Both the position numbers and the translations under genes were made by a program. From assembly GCA_944389835.1 (NCBI GenBank), contig CALXNU010000001.1:1-64000 (forward strand): 64,000 bases of DNA, in the 5' to 3' direction. The DNA is from an uncultured Succinivibrionaceae bacterium. Its GTDB lineage: Bacteria > Pseudomonadota > Gammaproteobacteria > Enterobacterales > Succinivibrionaceae. A model generated the notes under the pieces. It saw only the letters and a list, made by a program, of their open reading frames with translations. It had not been told where the DNA came from and did no database searches. Position 1 is the stretch's first letter. Every line of letters begins with the position of its first letter. This document shows, piece by piece, positions 1 through 10,902 of the stretch.

Positions 1-69
1 CTTCGACCTTGCTCTGTACAGCTGGTCCAGGGACTTTCACCCATTGGATTGCGTGCATGCCGCGCACAC
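1..69 (-). mobile_element. Group II intron (class C type), 5' end only
   Basis: On the minus strand, immediately after the gyrB terminator and its T-run, the sequence begins GTGTGCGCGGCATG and continues with GGGTGAAAGTCCC about 30 nt later. The GUGYG start, the CGGCAUG element and the GGGUGAAAGUCCC element are what I recall of bacterial IIC intron 5' ends such as the Oceanobacillus iheyensis intron. IIC introns characteristically insert just downstream of intrinsic terminator hairpins, as here. The rest of the ribozyme and any reverse transcriptase/maturase lie beyond the left edge, so completeness cannot be judged. Confidence 0.8.
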
Positions 70-98
70 TAAAAAAGGGTGCTAATCATTGCACCCTT
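70..98 (-). terminator. Intrinsic terminator of gyrB and intron target
   Basis: On the minus strand an 8-bp perfect stem, AAGGGTGC paired with GCACCCTT around an 8-nt loop (75-98), runs into six T residues (76-71). It lies 21 nt after the gyrB stop codon. The intron begins at the second base after the T-run. Confidence 0.88.
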
Positions 99-119
99 AC
101 TCCATTATGACATTGTGTA

Positions 120-2549
<2,430 letters not shown>

Positions 2550-2871
2550 TTAAAAAACCTCAGTGATAGCTTGTAACTCACAAGAAAAAGAAAACTATAT
2601 TTTTAACGCAATAACAACCTTGCTCTCTTTTATAAAGCGAGCCTCTGAACTTCTAAAACCCTGGAAAAGAAATTGAAAATTCAGGGAAAGTTCCGCCTGA
2701 AATTAGTTAATGCATTTTTGATATTGATCACAATTATAGCCTAAATTAGGGGTATTTTTCAAGTTTAGAATACCCCTATAAACTGCATTCTTATGCGGTT
2801 TGTAGAAGATTTTTACACTAAGTTTTAGGCTCAAATTTTAAAGCTAAAAATACCCTTTTTAGCCTCTATTT
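2550..2871. other. Intergenic region between jetC and gyrB
   Basis: These 322 bp hold no convincing gene. A perfect 10-bp inverted repeat, TAGGGGTATT (2747-2756) and AATACCCCTA (2769-2778) with a 12-nt loop, lies about 95 nt beyond the jetC stop. It lacks an obvious T-run, so it could be a weak terminator, an mRNA-end hairpin or an operator. The remaining AT-rich sequence next to gyrB probably carries the gyrB promoter, but I cannot place it with confidence. Confidence 0.5.
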
Positions 2872-5800
2872 TTAAACTTCCCCATCTCCTTCTTTAAAAA
2901 TATCTTGCGACTCATCTAACACTATTGTTTCTTGAGACGAAGAATTTTCCTTGGAACCTTCTTGATGATTTATTCCAAGAACAGGATTTTCTACTTTTAA
3001 CTGTTCTTGAGAACTATCTCCTTTTGTCTCCACATTGCTTTCCTTTTCCTTCTTTTCAAGGTAAGCGGCTTTATCTTTAGCGTACTCTTCAACGGTTAGA
3101 TTCTGTATAGCTGATAACTCTAAATTATTATGCTTTACATCTACAAACATTTGAGCATAGGCTACGGTCTTTACAAATTGCTCAATAACATTAAGTTTAA
3201 GTAAAGGAGTAATTACCATAACCTGTAAATCAAGCATCTTAAAGACACTTAAAGTATGTCTTGCTGTATCATCAGATCCTCTACAGAAAGCCTCATCGAT
3301 CATCACAAATCTAAAGGAGCGATTATTATCTTGAACAGCTAAACGATATTGATAAGCAATCGCCGCTGCCAAAATAGTGTAGGCTAATTTTTCCTTTTGA
3401 CCGCCAGACTTACCATCAGAACCATCAAAGTATTCTTTTTCTTGATTGTCAAAATGATAAAGTTCTTCGGCACCGAAGATTAACCAATTTCTGACATCTA
3501 AAACCTTCTCACGCCAAGTCTTATCGATTGAGGCTTTACCGTCACGTCCTGCAAAACGATCTAAAAGCTTTTTAATTTCTAAAAACTTTTCACGTGCCTG
3601 TTCTTCATCAAATTCATTATCCTTAAAGGTAAATGATGTGCAGTTTTTAAGATCTTCTTGGAACTCAATTATTTCTCGATCATTACTTTTTCTTGGCTTA
3701 ATTAAGATATAAGTACCAGGATTATAATCAAGTTTAGCTAATGAAGAATTAATATCATCAATATGACGTTTAATACTCTTCTCTTCTTCCTTTAAACTAG
3801 AGGCAAGATTTCCAATACTATAAATAGTCTGATCACGAAGCTTCTGCTTAAAACTTTCAATAAATTTAGGCAGATTATCATTCTCTAAACTATCTAGCAT
3901 TTGCTTAAGTTCTTTATAAACTAACACATCTTTTGGATTAATATCCCTAGTAGCATCAGGATAACGATTCACAAAAGTAGTCGCAGCGCTAATTACATTA
4001 GATGACAGCGCAGAGATTTGAGTATTAATTTCTTGTCTTTTATTTACAATTAAGTTTGTAAAAGCACGATCAAAATCATCGCGATGCTTAAAATCAGCCT
4101 TCTTCTTTTGCGTAGCCTCTACGAAAAACTCATTTAATTTAGCTTTGTGATCTTCTCCGATCCCTTTTTCAGATGCAACTTGTCTTGCTAATTGCAACTC
4201 AGCTTTAAGCTGATTAATTTTTTCTTCAAGTTTGCCATTATCATTAATCAAGCGATCTCTTTGCAAAGAAGACTTTTCTATTTCGCCTTCAATATAATCT
4301 TTACGCTTCTTTAAGCTTTCTAATTCTTTACCACTATCACTTGCTAACAATTCCTCCTTTTGCTTGTTTAATTTTTCAATCTCAAGCTCAAATGGAGTTA
4401 AATCAATTTGTGAAAATTGTTGATACTCAAGCAAACGATTTACTGCGATTATAGAATTATTAATAACATCAATACGATTACGAGCTTCCTTACGCTTTTG
4501 CATAAGTAAAGCTAGTTCCTGCTCAGTTTTAAGTAAAAGTTTTTGCAAACTTTGGCGTTTTTCAACATTAGACCAACCTAAAACATAGCGAGTTCTATCA
4601 TCAATATTATGGCGATCATCTTTTTCATGACGACCACCTGGACTTTTGGTCATGCCCCTTGAGGTTAAAGCCATTCTTTCGCGTTTAAACTCAAGCAAAT
4701 CATCTGTACAAACGTAATTGAAGCGCCTTAACAAATTAGCAAACACAAAATCATAAAACACCCGATCGTTGTCTTTAACTTTTACTCTCTTAACAAGAGA
4801 CTTAGGTGACATAAAGCCATCAAAGCGATCTTTAGCAGGTTCGACGCGATAGTAAACTAAACGTCCTCTTAAATTACTTGAGTTTACAAACTTAACGATC
4901 TCATCATAGTATTGAGGTTTGACTAACATCGAAAGTGCAAAGCCATATAAGACACGCTCAATTGCGCCCTGCCATTTTTCTTTATAAGCATCCTCAACTT
5001 CAATAAGCTCACCTACAAAAGGTAATTCCTCTGTAGGAATATTTAAAGCCTGACATACAGTTTCTCTAATTCTTATTTGCTCTAAAGGCAAATTACTCTG
5101 TCGATGTTCTAAAGAGGCAAATTCAGCTTTAAGAGACTCATAGGTGGCTTCAAGTTTATAATAAGGCGCATCAATTGAACTGCGATCGTCCTCAAGACGT
5201 GCTTTTTCTTCTTGAAATTCTTCTTTATGGCGTGAAAGTTTAGAGCGAAGACGTGTAAATTCAGAAATTGTATTTGGAACCTCTTCACCTAAATTTGTCA
5301 CTAAATTAGCAAACAAATCTCTTACAGTTTTAATAGTCTTAAGACGTTCCTGATTTTCTTTAAGATCTCTGTCAATAGCCTCTAAGCGACCGCCACCTTT
5401 TTGATAGATACTCTCGACAAATTTATCAATCTGAACTTTGCAACTTTTAATAAAGTTTGATACTTGCTCAAGTTCTGCATCAAGATTGTCCTTTTTTAAG
5501 GTCTCAGTATCAATGATCCCTTTAATCACATCCGCCCAATAGGTTGCAAGATAGGTATGAGCTAATTTATAGCACTCATCATAAATTTTAACTTCTTCAA
5601 CTAGTAAAGCGTATTTTTCACCCGCATTTACAATTGGAGTTAAATCTATAATCTGCTCCTTAGCCTTTTCCATCTCTTCATAAATCTTAGTTAAATCATT
5701 AAATTGCTCTAAGATATTTGAAGCTTTGGCATTAAAGTCCGCAGGTGGGATCATATGTTCTTTAACAAAAGAACTTAAATTTGGTACCTGTTTAGTACCA

Positions 5801-6432
5801 ACTGCCTCACAAAAAAGCTCTAAAGCCTGATTAGTACCTATTCCTAAAGCACGTTTAAAATCAGCAACATAACTCGAATAAGTTTCATGAACGGTATAAA
5901 CTTTCGCTAAACGCTTTTTAAGAGCCTTAATATCACTTCCAAAATTACTAAAGTGATCTTTAATAGTTAAAGCCTCATCTGCTATAACACAAAAACCATC
6001 TACTTGCTTTGAATTACCTTGAGGCCACAATACTCTAGCTAAAGTAACCGAAGCACTTCTTTTTTGATCTGTAAAAACCGCTAAAATTACTGTGAAATGG
6101 TTTTTCTTTCTCAAACATAAATATTCAGTGTCATCTCCAACACCGGTTTTTTTATAAAAACCTACCACATAAGTATAAAGAGTTCTCTCACCTGCTGAGG
6201 CACCTGCAGCCTCATTGTAATGAGGATTTCTATAAGGTGAAAGCAAGGCTAATAAAGCATCAGCTGCCGTAGATTTACCAGAACCATTTTCACCTGTTAA
6301 TAAAGTATTTTGACAATTTAAATTAACCGTCCAAATGCGATTGTGAAAAGTTCCCCAATTATATAGTTCTAAATGATCTAATCTAAAACCTTCAGGAAGA
6401 TTGATATTTTCAATAAAATTTGTCTCAGTCAC
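2872..6432 (-). CDS. jetC: JetC/MksB-like SMC ATPase
   Basis: Large SMC-like ATPase of the JetABC (Wadjet) / MksFEB family, expected to form a DNA-binding, loop-extruding complex with the two preceding genes. 1186 residues. The N-terminal head has Walker A GENGSGKST (47-55). Long charged coiled coils occupy roughly 240-480 and 640-960, with a hinge-like globular segment between them. The C-terminal head has a signature-like SGGQKEKLAY (about 1009) and Walker B MIDEAF (1044-1049). A Ser/Glu-rich, probably disordered tail of about 60 residues follows. It starts 3 nt after the jetB stop, so it is translationally linked. No JetD nuclease gene follows; the next gene is gyrB. MukB is an alternative, but the partner genes are JetA/JetB-type, not MukF/MukE. 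Confidence 0.88.
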   Translation of the reverse strand: MTETNFIENINLPEGFRLDHLELYNWGTFHNRIWTVNLNCQNTLLTGENGSGKSTAADALLALLSPYRNPHYNEAAGASAGERTLYTYVVGFYKKTGVGDDTEYLCLRKKNHFTVILAVFTDQKRSASVTLARVLWPQGNSKQVDGFCVIADEALTIKDHFSNFGSDIKALKKRLAKVYTVHETYSSYVADFKRALGIGTNQALELFCEAVGTKQVPNLSSFVKEHMIPPADFNAKASNILEQFNDLTKIYEEMEKAKEQIIDLTPIVNAGEKYALLVEEVKIYDECYKLAHTYLATYWADVIKGIIDTETLKKDNLDAELEQVSNFIKSCKVQIDKFVESIYQKGGGRLEAIDRDLKENQERLKTIKTVRDLFANLVTNLGEEVPNTISEFTRLRSKLSRHKEEFQEEKARLEDDRSSIDAPYYKLEATYESLKAEFASLEHRQSNLPLEQIRIRETVCQALNIPTEELPFVGELIEVEDAYKEKWQGAIERVLYGFALSMLVKPQYYDEIVKFVNSSNLRGRLVYYRVEPAKDRFDGFMSPKSLVKRVKVKDNDRVFYDFVFANLLRRFNYVCTDDLLEFKRERMALTSRGMTKSPGGRHEKDDRHNIDDRTRYVLGWSNVEKRQSLQKLLLKTEQELALLMQKRKEARNRIDVINNSIIAVNRLLEYQQFSQIDLTPFELEIEKLNKQKEELLASDSGKELESLKKRKDYIEGEIEKSSLQRDRLINDNGKLEEKINQLKAELQLARQVASEKGIGEDHKAKLNEFFVEATQKKKADFKHRDDFDRAFTNLIVNKRQEINTQISALSSNVISAATTFVNRYPDATRDINPKDVLVYKELKQMLDSLENDNLPKFIESFKQKLRDQTIYSIGNLASSLKEEEKSIKRHIDDINSSLAKLDYNPGTYILIKPRKSNDREIIEFQEDLKNCTSFTFKDNEFDEEQAREKFLEIKKLLDRFAGRDGKASIDKTWREKVLDVRNWLIFGAEELYHFDNQEKEYFDGSDGKSGGQKEKLAYTILAAAIAYQYRLAVQDNNRSFRFVMIDEAFCRGSDDTARHTLSVFKMLDLQVMVITPLLKLNVIEQFVKTVAYAQMFVDVKHNNLELSAIQNLTVEEYAKDKAAYLEKKEKESNVETKGDSSQEQLKVENPVLGINHQEGSKENSSSQETIVLDESQDIFKEGDGEV

Positions 6433-6435
6433 GAT

Positions 6436-7161
6436 TTAATCCTCAGTGGTAGTATTATCTTGATTAAGTTTTAATAAATATTGCTTTAAAAGCTCATCAA
6501 TACTATTAATATTTTTAGCATCAAAGAAAGCTCTAATAATTCTTTTAACCTCGTAACGGCAAGTTCTAACTTCTTTTTGTTGCTTATCTAAAGGCCATAA
6601 AAAACCAAGTTTTACAGCTTGATTTATAGAAGTAACTAATTTTTCATCAATTTTAGCTGAATTAGTACCTTCATTAATAAAGGTCTTTACATACTCAATA
6701 ATCTCAGCTCCACTTAACACTAACTTAATACTATCTGAGCTACTATCAAACTCGATTAATCGCTTTCTTAACATGATCAATAAAAAGCAAGTAAAAAAGC
6801 TTAATGCAATAGTTCTTGAAAGTTTTGGTGGGCGATGGATCATATCATCTGGATATTCTTCTTCACGATAAGATCTCAAATATGCATAGCCTTCTGCGTC
6901 ATCAATTTCAAGAGCAAGACCGATAGTTGCTAAATACTCTCTTACATCTCGCTCTACTTTAAGTAAATACGCAAAAGTTTTAGCATTATTTTGCTTATAG
7001 AGCACACCTTTTAAAAGGGTAGCACTTACATAGCCTACAAGATAGCTACGATCTTCATTAAAATCTTCTTCCTTTTCTAAAGACTCATTGTTTTGATTTT
7101 CAAGCTCTAAATTTTTCTCTTCATTTAGAGTATTTTCATCTAAAGGTAAACTCTCAGTCAT
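6436..7161 (-). CDS. jetB: JetB/MksE-like subunit (DUF4194 type)
   Basis: kite-type winged-helix subunit that bridges the kleisin JetA and the ATPase JetC. About 241 residues. After an acidic N-terminal stretch of about 40 residues it shows DUF4194 features: VREYLATIGLALEID, EGYAYLRSY, a leucine-rich helix SFFTCFLLIMLRKRL, and the late motif AVKLGFLWPL followed by YEVKRIIRAFFDA. I prefer ATG 7161, which begins 2 nt after the jetA stop; a TTG at 7197 would add 12 residues and overlap jetA. The tight packing jetA-jetB-jetC supports an obligate complex. Confidence 0.87.
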   Translation of the reverse strand: MTESLPLDENTLNEEKNLELENQNNESLEKEEDFNEDRSYLVGYVSATLLKGVLYKQNNAKTFAYLLKVERDVREYLATIGLALEIDDAEGYAYLRSYREEEYPDDMIHRPPKLSRTIALSFFTCFLLIMLRKRLIEFDSSSDSIKLVLSGAEIIEYVKTFINEGTNSAKIDEKLVTSINQAVKLGFLWPLDKQQKEVRTCRYEVKRIIRAFFDAKNINSIDELLKQYLLKLNQDNTTTED

Positions 7162-7162
7162 C

Positions 7163-8632
7163 TTACTCTTCTCTATATTTAATAACTGTTTTTTCAATTA
7201 AAGCCTTACGAATTACTTTTTCACCAAGAGCGTTTTCGCTCTCCCAAGTAAATTCCTCAAATTCATCATCTGAAGTTTCTACTTTAAAATGTAACCTTAA
7301 GACTTCAAAGTAATTTAAAATCTCTTCAAGGCCGTATTCTAAAGGATGTAAATCTATAACTTCTTTTAAAGTAATCTCTTTTTTACCATTTAAGGTACTT
7401 AAAAGATTACTAAAAAGTAATTCCCTGTCCACAGATCTTTGCGCATAGAGCTTATCAAGACCATCCTTACCAATTTCGCCTTCCTCAATATCTGAATCTA
7501 AAATCATCTTTTCTTTTAATTCAAATAAAGAGCGATCCATGGGAATTTGTATATCAAAAATAGGTAACTCAATCTCAAAGAAGCGATCATTTAACTCTTT
7601 ACCTATTTTTTCTAAACATACTGCCTGCTCTTGAATGGATTTAATCGATCTTAAAATCGTTCTATTTTCTAAATAAATCTTATCATCGACAAAATGCCTA
7701 ATTCTCTTATTAATGGTACCAATGATGTCATGAATTCTTTCATCAGCTTTAAGCCATTCACGATAAATAAAACGTAAATTAGGATCAAAGCCCATTTCCT
7801 TAACTTCAGGCAACTCATATAAATGATCGATCATATTAGAGAGCATCTCATTTTGCTTATATTGAGTTAAGAGTCTTGAAAAAGCTAGAGCAGATTTACC
7901 TTGATCTGTATTATCAATAAAATCAGATTGTCCTAAAATCTCATCAATAAGCTTGCCCTTTGACTCATCCCATAACTCAATTTTTTGTCTAATATCGCGA
8001 TTTAATTCCTTAAAATTATATTCAACTTGTCTAAAATCAGATAATAAAGTTCTTGCTTGTTGCTCAAATTGTTGAAAACGATCTTTTACCTGAACAGGCT
8101 CTAAAATATCAAATATTCCTTCTTCGGCAAGCTTAATTTTTTCTTCAAGTTTTGCTTTTTGATCTTTTAAATCTTGAAGATATTTATCAGGATCTTGATT
8201 TGTCCCAACGTTTAATTGCTTAACTAAATCAAAAATTTGCAATAAACGCGATTCCGTGCCGACAAACTCATAGGTTTCAAGAGAATTTAGAAAATCTAAA
8301 GCTTTTTGCGTGGCTGGAGTTATATCATAATAGCATTCATTACTATCTGCCTTAAGATAAGCTCTACTTAAAAAACCGCACTGATCTGAAGACCATTTTA
8401 AAAGGTAATCTAATGGATCTTGTTCAAATTTATCCCCATATTGATCTTCAATAGTAAAAATTAAATCACGAAGTCTTTCAACTAAATCTGTTTCTGAAGC
8501 ATAGGTGATACCTCGCTTAATAAAAGCGACATTTAAAAAGCTAATTATTAAAGGAGCCTGATCAGCACACAATAATTTCCATGCACTATTTTCAAGGCGC
8601 AGTGATTTAACTGATTGATAATCAAATTCCAC
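7163..8632 (-). CDS. jetA: JetA/MksF-like kleisin (DUF3375 type)
   Basis: Kleisin subunit of a JetABC/MksFEB complex. 489 residues, a normal length for DUF3375 proteins. Family features are visible in order: ENSAWKLLCADQAPLIISFL near the N-terminus, the segment LVERLRDLIFTIEDQYG, and FVGTESRLLQIFDLVKQL near 130. These are followed by a coiled-coil middle (about 150-330) and a C-terminal winged-helix-like part. It begins about 20 nt after the recF stop on the same strand, so recF and jetA are probably cotranscribed. The gene order A-B-C is that of Wadjet loci, but here it is embedded in the replication-initiator cluster. Confidence 0.9.
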   Translation of the reverse strand: MEFDYQSVKSLRLENSAWKLLCADQAPLIISFLNVAFIKRGITYASETDLVERLRDLIFTIEDQYGDKFEQDPLDYLLKWSSDQCGFLSRAYLKADSNECYYDITPATQKALDFLNSLETYEFVGTESRLLQIFDLVKQLNVGTNQDPDKYLQDLKDQKAKLEEKIKLAEEGIFDILEPVQVKDRFQQFEQQARTLLSDFRQVEYNFKELNRDIRQKIELWDESKGKLIDEILGQSDFIDNTDQGKSALAFSRLLTQYKQNEMLSNMIDHLYELPEVKEMGFDPNLRFIYREWLKADERIHDIIGTINKRIRHFVDDKIYLENRTILRSIKSIQEQAVCLEKIGKELNDRFFEIELPIFDIQIPMDRSLFELKEKMILDSDIEEGEIGKDGLDKLYAQRSVDRELLFSNLLSTLNGKKEITLKEVIDLHPLEYGLEEILNYFEVLRLHFKVETSDDEFEEFTWESENALGEKVIRKALIEKTVIKYREE

Positions 8633-8652
8633 TTAAACTCACCTTATTGTGT

Positions 8653-9729
8653 TTAAGAATAAATAACCCCATCATCTATCTTAAATAATTTGCTAGATGC
8701 TGGAATAGTATTAGAGATCTTATCTTGTATATTGGTAATAAATACCTGACTTTCACACTCCACAAGCTCGTTCATAAGCACTTCTTGAGACTTAACATCA
8801 AGTTCAGAGTTCAAATCATCTATTAAAAATATACAAGAACTATTATTATTTTTTCTAAGCAAAGTACCTTGTGATAAACGCATTGCACAAACTAAAAGTT
8901 TTAGTTGTCCACGTGACAAAATAGAAGAAGACAAAACTCCTGAGGTTTTAATCTTAAGATCGGCTCGATGACATCCTGAATAAGTAAAACCAAGTGTTAG
9001 GTCTCGGTCTAAAAAATCATGTAAAGCACTAAAAGGATCTAAATCTTTAGGATAACCTAAGTTTAGTGAAAAACTAAACTCAAGACTTGGCAGAAAATCT
9101 TTTAAAACTCTATTTAGTTCAGGAAGTAAAGCTTGTAAATAATCCTCTCTTAGACTATTAATCTTAAAAGAAAGCTCAGCTAATAATTTATCCCAAGGCA
9201 AAAATTGAGCTTTAGGAGCTTGAATCTTTAATAAACGATTTCTTTGAATAAGAGCCTTTCGATAATCGTAATATAATTTTTTAAAATCACTGTACTGATA
9301 AAAAACGCCCCAATCTAAGTAAGAGCGACGCAAATCAGGTCCTGCGGTTACTAATTCCACCCCTTGAGGATGAATAATTTGTACGCAGATATGTGAAATT
9401 AAATCTAATAAGCGCTTGCCTTTATCAGCATTGATTAAAATTTCTAAATCTTGGCCCTTTTGTCTTTTAACCCCTAATTGCACCTCAGGTTCATCTTTAT
9501 GCTCAAGGATCGAGGCAAAAATTTCAAACGCATTAAACCCACGTTTTATTAAATAATTATAATTAAAGCCTCGAAAAGAACGACCTAAAGCTAAATAAGA
9601 AATAGCCTCTAAAACTGAAGTTTTACCAGATCCATTCGCACCATAAATAATGTTAAATCCTGGATCTGGCTTTATCTCAGATAAAGAGATATTCCTAAAA
9701 TTACTAATTAACAGTCGATTTATTTTCAT
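8653..9729 (-). CDS. recF: DNA repair and gap-binding protein RecF
   Basis: SMC-related ATPase that with RecO and RecR loads RecA at single-strand gaps. 358 residues, family length. Walker A GANGSGKTS (about 30-38), a signature region SRGQLKLLVCAMRL, and Walker B CIFLIDDLNSELD are all visible. It lies 15 nt after dnaN in the canonical dnaA-dnaN-recF order. In most relatives gyrB follows recF directly; here jetABC intervenes. Confidence 0.97.
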   Translation of the reverse strand: MKINRLLISNFRNISLSEIKPDPGFNIIYGANGSGKTSVLEAISYLALGRSFRGFNYNYLIKRGFNAFEIFASILEHKDEPEVQLGVKRQKGQDLEILINADKGKRLLDLISHICVQIIHPQGVELVTAGPDLRRSYLDWGVFYQYSDFKKLYYDYRKALIQRNRLLKIQAPKAQFLPWDKLLAELSFKINSLREDYLQALLPELNRVLKDFLPSLEFSFSLNLGYPKDLDPFSALHDFLDRDLTLGFTYSGCHRADLKIKTSGVLSSSILSRGQLKLLVCAMRLSQGTLLRKNNNSSCIFLIDDLNSELDVKSQEVLMNELVECESQVFITNIQDKISNTIPASSKLFKIDDGVIYS

Positions 9730-9744
9730 GAGAGAAGTGTAATA

Positions 9745-10884
9745 TTACACTACCACTCTTGCTATAAAATAACTTACTCTAACCCCAGATTCATCTTCTT
9801 TTTGTGGGATCACCATCGTACTTGCAAGCTGTGTAGTACTTACAAAGTTAAACATGACAATCTCACTTTGAGAGAGCACATTTAATACATCTAAAACATA
9901 AGAGGCATTTAATGAGATCTCAAAAGGCTCGCCTGCATAATCTAAGCTTATCTTATCGCTTGCAGTCTCATGCTCAGAGTTTTCTGAACTTAAACTTAAA
10001 AAGCCTGGTGCAAAGTTTAATGTAATACCATTTACGCGCTTTGAACTTAAAACCGACACTCTCATAATTGACTGCTTTAAGAGGCTGCGATTTACTGGAA
10101 TGGATACTGTTAATTGTCTTGGGATTACTGCTCTTACATTAGGATAAGGACAGATCAAAAGCTTTGAGGTTAAGCGATAGTTATTGATGGTGGTAGTAAG
10201 CAGATTTTTTGAAAAAGCAAGTGTTACTAATTCATCATCGCCTACTGAATTTTGTAGAGTTTTTAAAAGCTCTGTAGCACAAGGCTTAATTAAAGTAACG
10301 CCAAAACTACCATCTAAAGGTTGAGGTAAAGTAGTTTCATTAATACTCATCCGGTGACCATCTGAGGTAAAAACCGATAAATTCTCGCCTTCAACCTCAA
10401 AACGCATACCGCGCAAGTATTCCCTAAAATCTTCATTTGAGATACAAAAAGTTGAGTTTTCAATAAGTTTACGTAATTGTTGAGCTTGAATTACTAAACT
10501 TTTTTCTACATCTTCTTGATCCATTAAAGGAAAATCAGCAGGATTGCGAGTTCTAACCTTAAATACCGTACTTCCTGATTCAATGGTTAAAACTTCTTCC
10601 ATTTCATCGTAGCTGAACATGGCAATAGCGCTTTGATCTAATCTTGCGCATGCCTCTCTTAACTTTTGAGCATTAACGGTAGTTTGCCCTTCAGATTGCA
10701 TTGAAACTTGGGTAGTAAAAGACAGCTCCACCCTATAATCAGTAGCTCTTAAAAAGAGATTATTATCTTTAACTGAAATTAATAGGTTATGTGCAATATC
10801 ATCTGCATTGCTTGCCCCACCTGCTACCGCAGATAATTGCTGCAATGGTTTAATAAATGAGGCAACTGGTGCTTGAAACTTCAT
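9745..10884 (-). CDS. dnaN: DNA polymerase III beta sliding clamp
   Basis: Ring-shaped processivity clamp that tethers polymerases and other partners to DNA. 379 residues against 366 in E. coli, with the three-fold clamp domain organisation recognisable: FQAPVASFIKPLQQLSAV at the start, then TSDGHRMSINE, then SYVLDVLNVL near the end. It is 18 nt from dnaA. The extreme C-terminus is odd: where enterobacterial clamps end with the partner-pocket motif MPMRL, this one ends with FIARVVV. No frameshift is evident. Confidence 0.96.
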   Translation of the reverse strand: MKFQAPVASFIKPLQQLSAVAGGASNADDIAHNLLISVKDNNLFLRATDYRVELSFTTQVSMQSEGQTTVNAQKLREACARLDQSAIAMFSYDEMEEVLTIESGSTVFKVRTRNPADFPLMDQEDVEKSLVIQAQQLRKLIENSTFCISNEDFREYLRGMRFEVEGENLSVFTSDGHRMSINETTLPQPLDGSFGVTLIKPCATELLKTLQNSVGDDELVTLAFSKNLLTTTINNYRLTSKLLICPYPNVRAVIPRQLTVSIPVNRSLLKQSIMRVSVLSSKRVNGITLNFAPGFLSLSSENSEHETASDKISLDYAGEPFEISLNASYVLDVLNVLSQSEIVMFNFVSTTQLASTMVIPQKEDESGVRVSYFIARVVV

Positions 10885-10902
10885 AACTACCCCTTAAAAG
10901 AA

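Noticed and set aside
1-69. Remnant of an rRNA or tmRNA at the left edge
   Set aside because: The GTGTG start, CGGCATG and GGGTGAAAGTCCC elements and the position after a terminator fit a group IIC intron better.
7162-7197. Longer JetB from TTG 7197
   Set aside because: ATG 7161 is 2 nt after the jetA stop and gives a normal length; the TTG form would overlap jetA by 35 nt.
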